Below are positions 36,186 through 46,494 of a stretch of DNA of 64,000 bases, piece after piece. Numbering within the stretch: the stretch's first letter is position 1; each line of letters begins with the position of its first letter. A model generated the notes under the pieces. It had not been told where the DNA came from, made no database searches, and saw only the letters and a program-made list of their open reading frames with translations. The position numbers and the translations under genes are program-made. Origin of the DNA: Pseudemcibacter aquimaris. Its GTDB lineage: Bacteria; Pseudomonadota; Alphaproteobacteria; Sphingomonadales; Emcibacteraceae. The DNA lies in contig NZ_CP079800.1 of assembly GCF_028869115.1 (NCBI RefSeq), positions 1,674,001-1,738,000 on the forward strand, in the 5' to 3' direction.

Positions 36186-37310
36186 ATGCGCAATTTCGAA
36201 TTAGAAGTTTTCTTTTCCAAATGGGAATTTAAAGCGAAATACCACCTTACTGCATCGGACATGGAAAGCATGTCTATGGCGGACCTTATGGCCATGGCAA
36301 CAGAGGAAGAACGCGAAGGATTTAATAATCTGTGGCTTGGATATACAGAAACATATGGCCATCCGGATTTAAGAACGGAAATTGCGAAGACCTATGACAC
36401 AATGAACCCAGAAAACATCCTTTGTTTTGCTGGCGCGGAAGAAGGCATATATACCGCGATGCGCACGATGTTAAGCAAGGATGATCACGCAATCGTCGTT
36501 GTACCGAATTACCAGGCTGCAGAAACTTTACCGCTTGATATTTGTGATGTCACTGGCATCCCGCTTGATGCGGATAATGATTGGAATCTTGATATTGATA
36601 AGCTTATCGGATCAATTAAATCAAATACTAAACTGATTTCCATTAATTTCCCAAATAATCCAACTGGTAAAATCATCCCGAAATCCGATTTAGATAAAAT
36701 GATTGAAGTGGCCCGTGAATTTGGCATTTATATCTTCAGTGATGAGGTTTACCGCGGTATAGAACTCGACGAAAGCAAGCGCCTACCGCAGCTTGCTGAT
36801 GTTTATGAACGTGGTATATCCCTTAATGTGATGTCGAAAGCATACGGCTTACCGGGTTTACGGATCGGCTGGATCGCCTGCCAGGATAAAGAGCTTCTTG
36901 GGACATTTGAATGTTATAAACATTTCCTGACCATTTGTAACAGTGGGCCTGCGGAAATTCTTTCCATTATTGCGTTAAGAAATCGTGATAAAATATTGGA
37001 AAGAAATAAAAATTTATTATCTGAAAATTTAACAAAACTTGATAAATTTTTTGCAGAATTCCCTGATACGTTCCAGTGGAAAAGGCCAGATGGCGGCGCA
37101 GTAGGATATCCAAAATACCTTGGTGATCAGTCAGCGGATGAGTTCTGCGAAGAATTGATTAATGAAACCGGCGTGATGCTATTACCGCCACGCATTTATA
37201 AATCGGAATTATTACCGACGCCACATGATCATTTCCGTATCGGTTTTGGCCGCAGCGGCATGGATGAAATGCTTGATGTTTTCTATCATTATCTGAAGAA
37301 GAACAGGTAA
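36186..37310 (+). CDS. class I/II PLP aminotransferase
   Basis: A 374-residue fold-type I aminotransferase. Visible features: NFPNNPTGK (PLP-binding Asn), SDEVYRGIE (Asp and Tyr contacts), Schiff-base K218 in VMSKAYGLPGLRIGW, and the substrate-carboxylate Arg in FRIGFGR near the C-terminus. It resembles the aspartate-aminotransferase superfamily group that includes capreomycidine synthase-like and MalY/PatB-like enzymes. The exact amino donor is unclear. It is a single gene, divergent from the helicase and followed by hairpin repeat pair 2. Confidence 0.9.
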   Translation: MRNFELEVFFSKWEFKAKYHLTASDMESMSMADLMAMATEEEREGFNNLWLGYTETYGHPDLRTEIAKTYDTMNPENILCFAGAEEGIYTAMRTMLSKDDHAIVVVPNYQAAETLPLDICDVTGIPLDADNDWNLDIDKLIGSIKSNTKLISINFPNNPTGKIIPKSDLDKMIEVAREFGIYIFSDEVYRGIELDESKRLPQLADVYERGISLNVMSKAYGLPGLRIGWIACQDKELLGTFECYKHFLTICNSGPAEILSIIALRNRDKILERNKNLLSENLTKLDKFFAEFPDTFQWKRPDGGAVGYPKYLGDQSADEFCEELINETGVMLLPPRIYKSELLPTPHDHFRIGFGRSGMDEMLDVFYHYLKKNR

Positions 37311-37325
37311 GTTTGAAAATTAGTT

Positions 37326-37407
37326 GTTATTGCCCGACTTGAACGGGCAATCCATTACATGAGAATTTTATATTGGTATGGATACCCCGATCAAGTCGGG
37401 GTATGAC
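37326..37407. repeat. dispersed hairpin repeat, inverted pair 2
   Basis: Reverse copy around 37326-37354 (stem ATTGCCCG / CGGGCAAT) and forward copy 37379-37407 (stem ATACCCCGA / TCGGGGTAT, loop TCAAG, TGAC flank). They sit between the convergent ends of the aminotransferase and YceI genes. Confidence 0.85.
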
Positions 37408-37423
37408 CAATTTTAAATGTATT

Positions 37424-37987
37424 CTACTGGCGAATGCCTTCTACATAAAGATCAACAATTACATCGCCATAATTGAATTCATAGTTGAACTCCGCTGGTT
37501 TTAGAACGGTTGTTGCTTCAAAACCATGACGGAAACCGCCCCATGGGTCATCACCGCCACCAATGTGCTTTGCATCAAGTGTAATTTCTTTTGTCACGCC
37601 ATTAAGGGTCAGATTTCCGTGGATAAGACCTGTTTTATCTCCTGTTACCTCGATACGAGTGCTTTCAAAGCGGCCCGATGGATGATTTTCAACGTTTAGA
37701 AATCTTTCTTCGCTGATATGTTTATCGCGAATGGCGTGGTTTGTGTTCACGCTTCTTACATCAATATCAACCGTTACGCTTGATGCTGCTGGGTTTTCTT
37801 CGTCATAGGAAAATTTACCGTCAAATTTATCGAAGCGACCCGTCAGCCAGCTATAGCCCAAATGCTTTACGCGGAATTCAATCGCCGCATGCATTCCTTC
37901 GATATCAAAGATATAATCGGCCGCAGTAGCCTTTGTCGCGCCCATTGTGGCGCCCATCATCATTGCTGCAAGTAGTAGTTTTTTCAT
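37424..37987 (-). CDS. YceI family periplasmic protein
   Basis: A 187-residue exported protein with a signal peptide (ending KATA-A, about residue 22) and the YceI lipocalin-like fold (FDIEGMHAAIEFRVKHLGYSWLTGRFDKFDG, about 28-58, split here by the usual strand breaks). The fold binds isoprenoid-type amphiphiles. Genes of this family are very often next to cytochrome b561, as here (34 bp apart, same strand), which suggests a redox or quinone-related envelope role. The length is normal. Confidence 0.94.
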   Translation of the reverse strand: MKKLLLAAMMMGATMGATKATAADYIFDIEGMHAAIEFRVKHLGYSWLTGRFDKFDGKFSYDEENPAASSVTVDIDVRSVNTNHAIRDKHISEERFLNVENHPSGRFESTRIEVTGDKTGLIHGNLTLNGVTKEITLDAKHIGGGDDPWGGFRHGFEATTVLKPAEFNYEFNYGDVIVDLYVEGIRQ

Positions 37988-38021
37988 TTCATTTCCTTAA
38001 AGATTAAGATACCCAAAATTG

Positions 38022-38573
38022 TTATTTTACTTTTATGAAAGGCAACATTCTTTTCAGCGTGTCGTCCTTATCGATAAAGTGATGTTTTAAAGCCGCCAAC
38101 GCATGAAGCGCGACGAAGCCCATGATGGCATATGCGAAATACTGATGCAGATTGCCGATAAATACTTTACTATCGTTTACTGTGAAAATCGCCGGAACCT
38201 CAAACAAATCAAAGAAATTGATCGGTGTGTCCCCAGCCGATGAAATCAGATATCCGGTCACCAAAATAATCGCCATCAACAAATAGAGCGCCTTTTTCAT
38301 AAGGCCTGCTGATAATTTTTCAAATGATGAAAGATGGCTATCGTCCGGGTTTGTGTTCTTTAGGCGCCAAATTAACATAATCGGCACAAGAACAAGCATA
38401 ATCAGGCCGACACCTTCGTGAATATAAGGGGCTTTTTGGTACCATGCGCTATAATAATCAAGCGTACGCATCCAATATCCAAGCCCAAACAAACCTATTA
38501 CCCCAATACCAACAACCCAATGTAATAACTTGGAAAGTGGTCCATATTTTTTATTTGTATCTTTCAAATCCAT
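38022..38573 (-). CDS. cytochrome b561 family membrane protein
   Basis: A 183-residue four-helix di-heme cytochrome b. Candidate heme ligands are His in KLLHWVVG (helix 1), YIHEGVG (helix 2), NLHQYFAY (helix 3) and ALHALAALKHHF (helix 4). It probably moves electrons between the quinone pool and a periplasmic partner. Upstream of and co-directional with YceI. The ATG at 38573 has AGGG very close upstream. It is separated from the kinase gene at 38700 by a 126-bp AT-rich gap. Confidence 0.93.
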   Translation of the reverse strand: MDLKDTNKKYGPLSKLLHWVVGIGVIGLFGLGYWMRTLDYYSAWYQKAPYIHEGVGLIMLVLVPIMLIWRLKNTNPDDSHLSSFEKLSAGLMKKALYLLMAIILVTGYLISSAGDTPINFFDLFEVPAIFTVNDSKVFIGNLHQYFAYAIMGFVALHALAALKHHFIDKDDTLKRMLPFIKVK

Positions 38574-38699
38574 ACCCTGACTTCTTTATCGTCATTGTTA
38601 TATTATGACATAATATAACATATTATCAAATCAACTGATTGTGAATATATATTGTACGAAATTTTTTATGAAAGTGGGCGCAAAAAATAAAAGTTATTT

Positions 38700-40964
38700 T
38701 TATGCATCAATTGTACGCATCGGGAATTGTAATGTCACCTTGGTACCGACACCAACTTCACTGCTGATAAACAGGCTTCCATCATGAAGCTGCATCAACG
38801 AATGAACAATTGATAAACCAAGTCCTGTACCCTCTTGCGCGAGGTGCGGATTAGAAATCGACCTGCCAAATGGTTCAAGGATCACTTTAATATTTTCTGC
38901 CGGAATCCCTTCCCCGGTATCCTCGATAGAAATCATATTTGCCCCATCTTTTTCAAAGATATCAATTTTTATAGATCCATTATCACCAGTATATTTTATC
39001 GCATTGGATAAAATATTGATAATGACTTGTCTGAATGCCTTCTCATCAACCTGGAACGCTTTTTCTTTTTTGACGGCGGTTATTTCCATCTTTAAATTCT
39101 TGCCTTCACTTAACGGATGAAGGGTTCGCAAACATTCATTAATGACGTCTTCTGCGATTATTTCATCAATAGCGAGTTTACGTTTTCCCGCTTCAAGCGT
39201 TGAATAATCCAATAAATCATTAATCAACGATAAAAGATAAGAACTGGAATGATGAATATCATCGATATAAGCAGCATATCTTTCATTTTTCACAGGGCCA
39301 AATAATTCATTACGCATCAATTCAGAAAAACCGATAATCGCATTAAGCGGTGTTCTTAAATCGTGGCTCATATTAGCCATAAATGATGATTTTGCCTCAT
39401 TGGCATGTTTAAGATCATTTGTACGTTCACGAACAAGTTTTTCAAGATATGACCCCTGCCCGGTCATAAAGACCACCCAAACGATAAACAGCCCAAGCAA
39501 AATTGCACTGACAAGACCAACATACATCGGTTGGTTTGACATATTATTCATATTGAAATCATTGTCACGGGTAACTGAAATATCCCAGGTTCTGTTAAAA
39601 ACAGGAATTGATACATGATGTTCAGTTATGCCGAACTCTTCATCAGTTGCATTTTGGAAAAGCAGTGAAAAATCAGTATCATCGCCGTAATCCAGCACTT
39701 TGAAATTAATGCCGTCCGCATATTGTTGTTCGCTTAAAATTCTCATAAATTTTGAAAGCTCGATCACCATCGCGGAAAAGCCGGCAACTTCACCATCCGA
39801 GACAATCGGATAATACATGGCGATTAAGGCACGCTCTGGATTAATCGGTGAAATAAGCGGCATTGTAAGTGCGCTTGTATTATATTTTACGGCATAATCC
39901 ATCGCATTATTGGTTGCGAAACTGGAGCTCATATCACGGCCAACAAGGTTTGAAAATGGTTCGAATGGCTCGACATATTTGATAATGGAATATTGATCCT
40001 GATTTTTTAATGGCGAACCATCCCGGTCAATCAGATTAATGTCTTCGTTATATTCCATTTCCAGTAAAGATTTAAATTCATTAAGCTCATCTTTACTCAC
40101 AACCTCGCTGATATTCACAGCTTGTACCGTCGGGTTCATGGGCAGGAACTGTTCCGTGAATATATGAAATTCTTCTTTTGTGATTGAATTTTGTGTTCTA
40201 ACAAACCCCTGCATGGCGACCATCAATGTATTATATTCATCAAATTGGTCGGCAATATCACCTTTGAATTCATTAATTTTCATTTCTAGAAGATGATCTA
40301 GCCTGTCATTATCCCAAGCAAGCGTCAGATTATAAATCGTTATAACAATACCAAGTCCGACCAGAAGAAACGAGAAAACAAACGCACCGCGTCTTATACG
40401 GAAACGTGTCGCCGCCACGAGCATCGTTGCAAAGACACATACCGAAATCGCATCACCAACCCACCACACAAGGTAAGCAAATATAAATTCGACACTAAAC
40501 CCGAAACCAAAGGCAAGGTTACCGATAAATGAACTGATAAATCCACCGACAACGGCCGAATAAAAGTAAAATCTGATGATTTTTGACGGTTCATAGAATT
40601 TCTGTGGATATAACCGGTATGATTTTACAAGCCATGCACCAACACCCGCTTGTAAACTGGCACCCAGCCCAAGGTAAAATGGTGTTGTATTCTCAAATAA
40701 TTTGGAAATAATTTCGTTTAGCGATAAAGAAAGACCGAATAAATAATCAAACCCACCAAGTAACGCACCAATAAAAATTCCCGGAATAACCCGAAAACCA
40801 AATATCAATACCATGACGAAAGAAAAACCGGCAGCAGGCCAGATAAGTGTCCCCTGTTCATATGGCAATTTATAATAAATGCCAACCTGCGTCAGCAGGT
40901 AATATACAGCCGCCGTCACGGCAATTAAGAGCGCCGTTTTGACGTAATTATTATTCTTATTCAT
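38700..40964 (-). CDS. MASE1-CHASE sensor histidine kinase, copy 1
   Basis: A 754-residue kinase. A MASE1-like multi-helix sensor (about residues 8-215, with WPAAGFSFVMVLIFGFRVIPG) is followed by a periplasmic CHASE domain (about 225-455), a membrane helix (about 480-500), HisKA with H534 (MSHDLRTPLN) and HATPase_c (NAIKYT, DTGEGIP, GTGLGLSI). CHASE domains bind small ligands; the ligand here is unknown. The ATG at 40964 is chosen for its AGGG 7 bp upstream. It is a paralogue of and lies 77 bp downstream of the kinase at 41042. There is no receiver domain. Confidence 0.93.
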   Translation of the reverse strand: MNKNNNYVKTALLIAVTAAVYYLLTQVGIYYKLPYEQGTLIWPAAGFSFVMVLIFGFRVIPGIFIGALLGGFDYLFGLSLSLNEIISKLFENTTPFYLGLGASLQAGVGAWLVKSYRLYPQKFYEPSKIIRFYFYSAVVGGFISSFIGNLAFGFGFSVEFIFAYLVWWVGDAISVCVFATMLVAATRFRIRRGAFVFSFLLVGLGIVITIYNLTLAWDNDRLDHLLEMKINEFKGDIADQFDEYNTLMVAMQGFVRTQNSITKEEFHIFTEQFLPMNPTVQAVNISEVVSKDELNEFKSLLEMEYNEDINLIDRDGSPLKNQDQYSIIKYVEPFEPFSNLVGRDMSSSFATNNAMDYAVKYNTSALTMPLISPINPERALIAMYYPIVSDGEVAGFSAMVIELSKFMRILSEQQYADGINFKVLDYGDDTDFSLLFQNATDEEFGITEHHVSIPVFNRTWDISVTRDNDFNMNNMSNQPMYVGLVSAILLGLFIVWVVFMTGQGSYLEKLVRERTNDLKHANEAKSSFMANMSHDLRTPLNAIIGFSELMRNELFGPVKNERYAAYIDDIHHSSSYLLSLINDLLDYSTLEAGKRKLAIDEIIAEDVINECLRTLHPLSEGKNLKMEITAVKKEKAFQVDEKAFRQVIINILSNAIKYTGDNGSIKIDIFEKDGANMISIEDTGEGIPAENIKVILEPFGRSISNPHLAQEGTGLGLSIVHSLMQLHDGSLFISSEVGVGTKVTLQFPMRTIDA

Positions 40965-41041
40965 TTTATACCCTGTATAGTATGCGGGCATTATAGTGGC
41001 CAATGCTTACTATTTCTTTAACAGGGGTGTTAAATAGTGGG

Positions 41042-43324
41042 TTAATGTTTAAAGGGAAAAAATATCCGCACGATCGTGCCTTTTCCAAGTTCACTATCAA
41101 TTTCGAACTTACCACCATGAAGCTCGACAAGAGAAACCACGATTGAAAGACCAAGGCCGGTCCCTTCTTGTGGTTTATGAGGATCATTTTCCACACGACC
41201 GAATGGTTCAAGGATCGTTTTAAAGTTTTCTTTTGAAATACCGATACCGCTGTCGATAATCTCAATAATCTGCCCTTTCCTGGATTCAGTAATAATCACA
41301 TTGATCGAACCATTTTCGGGCGTAAATTTCACGGCATTTGATAGCACATTTAAGAATATCTGCTTAATGGATCTGATGTCTGCCTGAATTGGGGCCATTC
41401 CCTTACTATAATCTATAGTTGGGAATATATTTTTCTGTTCCGCAAGTGGCGTAATCGTTCTTAGGCAATCTTCCACAACTTCGTCGATATAAACTTCGGT
41501 AAGTTCAATATTTCTTTTGTTTGCTTCGATCGCAGAAAAATCAAGAACATCATTAATCAGTGACAAAAGATATTCACTGGAATCATTGATATCCTTTGTA
41601 TATTCAAGATATTTATCGTTGCCCAGTTCACCATATAGCTGTTTTTGCATGATATCAGAAAAACCGATAATCGCATTAAGTGGTGTTCTTAAATCATGGC
41701 TCATATTGGCCATAAATTCTGATCTTGTCGCATTGGCTTTATGTAGGTCGGCCGTTCTTTTGCGGACCTGTTTTTCAAGAAACAAACGTTGACCAGATAA
41801 GATGGTAATACCAAGGGTAATAAGCGCTGAAAAGATCATACCCGCCATACTGATGAAAAGCGGCTGTGTGGTTTTATTATCATCAATAAAATTCTGGGTT
41901 CTTCTAAACACAAGTTCCCATGTACGGTCAAACACGTCAACTTCAATACTGATCGGGTTGCGGTCGATATAGCCATCCAGAACACGAATTGATGTAAAAA
42001 TCGGCGCACCAGGTGCATTTTTATCACGCATTGAAACTTCCATGTGGCCGGGGCTTGAAATGGCGATCATTTCATTAATCAAGGATTCAATATGGATTAG
42101 AACGGCAAAAACACCATCAAGTTCACCATTTTCCATGAATGCTGGTTGGTAAATGGTAACCGCTTTTGGCCCGTCTGGTTCTGACGTTAAAATAATCGGG
42201 GGTGTCAGTGCCGATGCGTTGGTTTCGATTGCTTTTTGCATGGTTTGCATTCTGGCATCATCATTATTAAGCGTTAACCCGACAACATTTCCATATTCTT
42301 GATAAGGTTCAACAAATTTAACAACGGCATAACCATCCGGATATTCAGGGGACGATTGAATTTCTAAATTTTCATCAAGTTCCCAAAATGTAACCTCTTT
42401 TTCAAAAAGACTGCTTAAATAATCCGCATAGTCATCACGTTCGGATGACTGAATAAATTCAACCCATGAAATCGACCTGATGCTTGGATTAAAAACAAGG
42501 TTGTTATTTGAAAAGCTTGCAAATTCATCACGGACCAATTCAGGGCGATAACTTTTAAATCCGGCCAGATTATTAATTAACACATTTTGTGTGCCGGTCA
42601 TTTGTTTAAAAATATCCGTGGATGCAATCACTTCTTGGGTAAACAATAACGTCATGCGTTCCTGTTCCCATTGACGGCCAACATAAAAAACACCAAGCGT
42701 TATAAGAAAGGCAAAACCGATGATCATCGTCATAATATTGCGGCGTTTTTTATCAAATGACAGCAATGACATGACAAGCGTAAAGAAAATAATCGATGAC
42801 GTGCTATCCGCAAACCACCATAGTATCCATTCCTGCAATAGCCCGATAAAGCTGTTTATGCCCATGACGAAAAAACATAAAAACGCAAGTGTTGCATTGG
42901 TTAAACACGCAACAGGACCAATAAGCAGGTAAAACAGTCCAATTTTTTTGGGTTCACTGAAATCATGTTCTGCGCAGTCATATTTCCGAACCAGCCAGTT
43001 TGCAAAAATAGCCTGCAGTACCGATCCCGCTGAAATCACGAAATAATGTGGTTTAGTAAGTATCAATGAAGGATCGCTGAAAATTTCCGGTGACGTTAAT
43101 GTCGTCGCGATAAGCGCCCCAAGGAAAAGGCCCGGCCAAACACGGTTTCCATAAAAATAAACGAATGCCAATGCGGCCCCCGCCGCCGGCCAGACAAGTG
43201 CTGCAAATCCACTTTGTTGGGAAAGGGCAAAACCGATATGGGCTAATACCACATAGGAAATTACGCACGTCAAAAGCAATAAGGCATAATTCTTATGTAA
43301 TAATACAGCGAACTTCCGGAACAT
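41042..43324 (-). CDS. MASE1-CHASE sensor histidine kinase, copy 2
   Basis: A 760-residue kinase with the same plan as its downstream paralogue: MASE1-like helices (about 10-215, ALVWPAAGAALAFVYFYGNRVWPG), a CHASE domain (about 225-475), a membrane helix (490-510), a short coil, H543 in MSHDLRTPLN, N-box NAVKFT, G1 DSGIGIS and G2 GTGLGLSI. All kinase motifs are intact. ATG start at 43324 with GAGGG upstream. It diverges from the chemoreceptor gene across about 280 bp. The two kinases may answer related ligands or form heterodimers. Confidence 0.93.
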   Translation of the reverse strand: MFRKFAVLLHKNYALLLLTCVISYVVLAHIGFALSQQSGFAALVWPAAGAALAFVYFYGNRVWPGLFLGALIATTLTSPEIFSDPSLILTKPHYFVISAGSVLQAIFANWLVRKYDCAEHDFSEPKKIGLFYLLIGPVACLTNATLAFLCFFVMGINSFIGLLQEWILWWFADSTSSIIFFTLVMSLLSFDKKRRNIMTMIIGFAFLITLGVFYVGRQWEQERMTLLFTQEVIASTDIFKQMTGTQNVLINNLAGFKSYRPELVRDEFASFSNNNLVFNPSIRSISWVEFIQSSERDDYADYLSSLFEKEVTFWELDENLEIQSSPEYPDGYAVVKFVEPYQEYGNVVGLTLNNDDARMQTMQKAIETNASALTPPIILTSEPDGPKAVTIYQPAFMENGELDGVFAVLIHIESLINEMIAISSPGHMEVSMRDKNAPGAPIFTSIRVLDGYIDRNPISIEVDVFDRTWELVFRRTQNFIDDNKTTQPLFISMAGMIFSALITLGITILSGQRLFLEKQVRKRTADLHKANATRSEFMANMSHDLRTPLNAIIGFSDIMQKQLYGELGNDKYLEYTKDINDSSEYLLSLINDVLDFSAIEANKRNIELTEVYIDEVVEDCLRTITPLAEQKNIFPTIDYSKGMAPIQADIRSIKQIFLNVLSNAVKFTPENGSINVIITESRKGQIIEIIDSGIGISKENFKTILEPFGRVENDPHKPQEGTGLGLSIVVSLVELHGGKFEIDSELGKGTIVRIFFPFKH

Positions 43325-43393
43325 CGCACCCTCAAAAGATTAATATTAATGGTAATACCCGCAACCACGCATGATAGCAATATTATTTTGGTT

Positions 43394-43440
43394 AAATAAC
43401 TATGACGAGTATCCCTATTACTTAATAGATTTAGTTATTT
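43394..43440. repeat. inverted repeat in the kinase/chemoreceptor intergenic region
   Basis: AAATAACTA (43394-43402) and TAGTTATTT (43432-43440) are exact inverted copies 29 bp apart, in the 280-bp AT-rich gap between divergent genes. Possible binding site pair for a regulator. The rest of the gap holds no ORF that I can support. Confidence 0.3.
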
Positions 43441-43604
43441 TAATTAACAATAGCTTAACATATGAAAGATTCTTCATAAAATTGAAAATAATTTCATTTC
43501 CGCAACGAAATATTCACTAAAAGTTAACTAGTTTATTTTAAATCTATCAGAGTACTCAAAAATTAGTAAAAAAATTGATCACACATTATATAAGGAGTTA
43601 TGTT

Positions 43605-45434
43605 GTGAGTGGAGCGTATAAGTCAGCGGGAATCTTGGATAGTATCTTAAGTAGTCACATCTTCAAAAATGTAAGTATTTCAGTCAAAATTATGGCCCTT
43701 TCAGCCATTTCATTACTTGGCACGGTACTTGTAGCAGGAACGGGCTACATTTCCATGGTTCAATTAGAAGAAGGCGAAGCCGTCTTCACAAATACAACAG
43801 ATCTTACTGCCGTAGCCAACGACATTAAGGTATATTCATTAGAAATCGAACGCTATGGTAAAGATTATCTTCTGACACAATCAGAAGAGTCTATTAATAG
43901 TTTTGATGAAAATGTTGAATTAATTACAGCCAGCGCAGAAGAAATTGTCGATTACACAGACAGACAAAATATCATCGATGCAGCAGCAGCCATTTCCACA
44001 TTGGTTGGCAATTACCAAGAAGTTTACGATGAAGTATTCGATTTATACTCAATCATCGAAATGGACGGCGCATCAGATGAAACAAATGCGCAAATGAATG
44101 ATATTATGCGCCGCCTGACCGAAGTTTATAATCAGATGGCACCACAATTTGAAACCATTACTAATTCAACTAACCAAGCCATGGTTGATGCGACACGTGT
44201 TCTTGATGAAACACGTGCAAGTGCAGAAATGCTACTACTTGCAATCTGTGCCTTTATGGTTGTTGTGGTTGGTGGTATTGCTTTCCTACTTCTACAAAGT
44301 ATCTCTATTCCTCTTGGAAACCTGCGTAATGCAGTTGCGATTATCGCAAGTGGTGATTACACCAACGAAGTACGCGGTAAAACACGTCAGGACGAACTGG
44401 GTCAGTTTTCAAATGCGATCGAAGACCTTCGTAAAGCGGCACTTGAAAGTGAACGCCTCGCAGCTGAAAACAAGATGGCTGAAGAACAGCGCCTTGCCCA
44501 CGAAGCAGAAGAACGCGAAGCAGAAGCAAGACGCGAACGCGAAGCAGCCGAGCGTGCAGAACAACAACGCCTTGCAGCAGAAGAGCGTGCCAAGAAAATT
44601 GATGATCTTGTATCACACTTTGATAATCAGGTTTCAGAAGTTCTTAACGCCCTTGCCTCTTCCTCAACAGAGCTAGAAGCAACAGCGAACCAAATGGTTG
44701 TTATTTCAGATAGCACGAAGAACCGTTCTTCCGAAGTGGCATCAGCATCTGAACAAACATCACACAATGTTCAAACCGTTGCAGCATCTGCAGAAGAGCT
44801 TAGCGCATCCGTTGGTGAAATTAACCGTCAGGTTGAAACAGCCAATGCCATCGCAGAACGTTCTATGAAAGAAGCACAACACAGCAGCGAAGCGATTAAC
44901 AAGCTTGCAACATCAGCAAGCCGCATTAACGAAGTGATTGACCTGATTAACGACATCGCTTCACAAACCAACCTACTGGCCCTTAACGCAACGATTGAAT
45001 CTGCGCGTGCCGGTGAAGCAGGTAAAGGATTTGCGGTTGTTGCGAACGAGGTTAAAGCCCTCGCCGGTCAAACTGGTAATGCAACAGAAGAAATCTCAAA
45101 TCACATTTCTGAAATGCAGTCACTTACTGATGATACAGTGAATAGCATCGATGCGATCCAAAGCGTTATTAATGAATCAAACGATTCAACAATGCAGATT
45201 GCCAACGCCGTGCAGGAACAATCACGTGCGACTATGGAAATCTCAAATAACATTCAGCAGGTTGCGATCGGTACAGCCGATATTTCACAGAATATTTCAC
45301 GTGTGGCAAGTGAGGCCGACGAAACCGGAAATGCCGGTCAGGATGTTCTAAACGCATCATCAGAAATGGGACGCATTTCTGAAACGCTGAAAAAAGACAT
45401 CGAAGATTTCTTCCGTCAGATCAGAGCGATCTAG
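43605..45434 (+). CDS. methyl-accepting chemotaxis protein
   Basis: A 609-residue chemoreceptor. The GTG at 43605 is chosen: AAGGAG lies 7 bp upstream, whereas the ATG at 43575 has no ribosome binding site. Layout: TM1 (about 27-48), periplasmic helical sensor (50-205), TM2 (208-230), HAMP (231-285), a Glu/Arg/Ala-rich coiled segment (280-335), and the MA signalling domain with the hairpin tip [30 protein letters not shown] (shown as conserved core around residues 451-480). It should couple to CheA/CheW, but no che gene is in the window. It is followed by a strong terminator. Confidence 0.94.
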   Translation: MSGAYKSAGILDSILSSHIFKNVSISVKIMALSAISLLGTVLVAGTGYISMVQLEEGEAVFTNTTDLTAVANDIKVYSLEIERYGKDYLLTQSEESINSFDENVELITASAEEIVDYTDRQNIIDAAAAISTLVGNYQEVYDEVFDLYSIIEMDGASDETNAQMNDIMRRLTEVYNQMAPQFETITNSTNQAMVDATRVLDETRASAEMLLLAICAFMVVVVGGIAFLLLQSISIPLGNLRNAVAIIASGDYTNEVRGKTRQDELGQFSNAIEDLRKAALESERLAAENKMAEEQRLAHEAEEREAEARREREAAERAEQQRLAAEERAKKIDDLVSHFDNQVSEVLNALASSSTELEATANQMVVISDSTKNRSSEVASASEQTSHNVQTVAASAEELSASVGEINRQVETANAIAERSMKEAQHSSEAINKLATSASRINEVIDLINDIASQTNLLALNATIESARAGEAGKGFAVVANEVKALAGQTGNATEEISNHISEMQSLTDDTVNSIDAIQSVINESNDSTMQIANAVQEQSRATMEISNNIQQVAIGTADISQNISRVASEADETGNAGQDVLNASSEMGRISETLKKDIEDFFRQIRAI

Positions 45435-45457
45435 GATTAAGAAACACAGAATTAAAG

Positions 45458-45487
45458 AAAGGCGGCTTTATTGGCCGCCTTTTTTTG
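45458..45487 (+). terminator. intrinsic terminator of the chemoreceptor gene
   Basis: AGGCGGC and GCCGCCT form a perfect 7-bp stem around a 7-nt loop, followed by a run of seven T, 24 bp after the stop codon. This is a textbook rho-independent terminator. Confidence 0.92.
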
Positions 45488-45511
45488 TTTTTAATTTATT
45501 TTATTTATAAA

Positions 45512-45582
45512 CGTCATTCTCGGATTTATTCCGAGTATCTCTTAATAAGCATGAGACCCACGGGACAAGCCCGAGGGTGACA
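45512..45582. repeat. dispersed hairpin repeat, inverted pair 3
   Basis: Reverse copy 45512-45541 (stem CTCGGA / TCCGAG, loop degraded to TTTAT) and forward copy 45553-45582 (ACCCACGGG / CCCGAGGGT with one A-A mismatch, loop ACAAG). They lie between the chemoreceptor terminator and the convergent kynA gene. Both copies are more decayed than most. Confidence 0.75.
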
Positions 45583-45596
45583 CTTAATGATAGGTT

Positions 45597-46439
45597 CTAA
45601 ATTGCCGTACGAACATTCCATAATTCAGGGAAGAAACGCAGGTCTAGCGCTTTCTTAAGATAATGAACCCCTGCGGTGCCGCCCGTCCCTCTTCTATATC
45701 CGATGATGCGTTCGACGGTCTTCATGTGACTGAAGCGCCATGTCTGGAAACGGTGTTCAAGATCGACGAGCTTCTCTGCCCATTCGTATAGATCCCAATA
45801 TTTATCACCGTTTTTATAAATGTCGCTCCAGATCGCCTCGACCTGGTCGCTCACTTCGTATGGATTGCTCCAGTCACGGTCAATATGACTTTGTGGAACA
45901 TCAAACCCACGCTTTGCAAGCAACTGTAATGTAAGATCATAAAGGCTTGGTGCATTAAGCGCATCATTTACCGCAGCATACCTGTCTGGATGATCGGCGT
46001 GTGCCTTTACCATCGCGGCATTTTTATTTCCAAGCGAAAATTCGATTATGCGATATTGAAAGGACTGGAAACCGGAACTTTGCCCCAGTGAATCTCTAAA
46101 GCTCATGTAATCTTTTGGTGTCATTGTGGATAAGATATTCCATGAATGAATAAGCTGTTCCTGTATTCGGGCGATACGGGCAACCATTTTCATTGCCGGG
46201 CCGATTTTATCGTCTTTTAAACAATCCATTGCACTGGTCATTTCATGAATGCATAATTTCATCCATAATTCCGATGCCTGATGAATAATGATAAACATCA
46301 TTTCGTCATGGGCGCCGGATCTTAAGGTCTGTGCATTTAAGACCTGATCAAGCCCCAGATAATCACCATAGCTTATATCCTGTTTCCAGTGGATTTTCTC
46401 GCCTGTAATATCAACGGATGTTTTAATTTTATCGCTCAT
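45597..46439 (-). CDS. kynA: tryptophan 2,3-dioxygenase
   Basis: A 280-residue heme dioxygenase that opens the indole ring of tryptophan to N-formylkynurenine, the first step of the kynurenine pathway. The family signature is clear: DEMMFIIIHQASELWMK with the substrate-site His, SSGFQSFQYR, and RRGTGGTAGVHYLKKAL near the C-terminus, which also holds the heme-ligand His region (HMKTVERIIG). Full length. Kynurenine formamidase (kynB) and kynureninase (kynU) are not adjacent. The MFS transporter gene starts 55 bp upstream of it on the same strand. Confidence 0.97.
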   Translation of the reverse strand: MSDKIKTSVDITGEKIHWKQDISYGDYLGLDQVLNAQTLRSGAHDEMMFIIIHQASELWMKLCIHEMTSAMDCLKDDKIGPAMKMVARIARIQEQLIHSWNILSTMTPKDYMSFRDSLGQSSGFQSFQYRIIEFSLGNKNAAMVKAHADHPDRYAAVNDALNAPSLYDLTLQLLAKRGFDVPQSHIDRDWSNPYEVSDQVEAIWSDIYKNGDKYWDLYEWAEKLVDLEHRFQTWRFSHMKTVERIIGYRRGTGGTAGVHYLKKALDLRFFPELWNVRTAI

Positions 46440-46494
46440 TTATTTTCTAACTCCAGAATCACATAAGATAATTTATCTTACATGCAAAATAAAT

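Noticed and set aside
43575-43604. ATG start for the chemoreceptor at 43575
   Set aside because: AAGGAG lies downstream of this ATG and 7 bp before the in-frame GTG at 43605, which is therefore the better start.
44149-44676. 175-codon frame inside the chemoreceptor gene
   Set aside because: It overlaps TM2, HAMP and the coiled segment of a clear chemoreceptor and has no recognisable domain.
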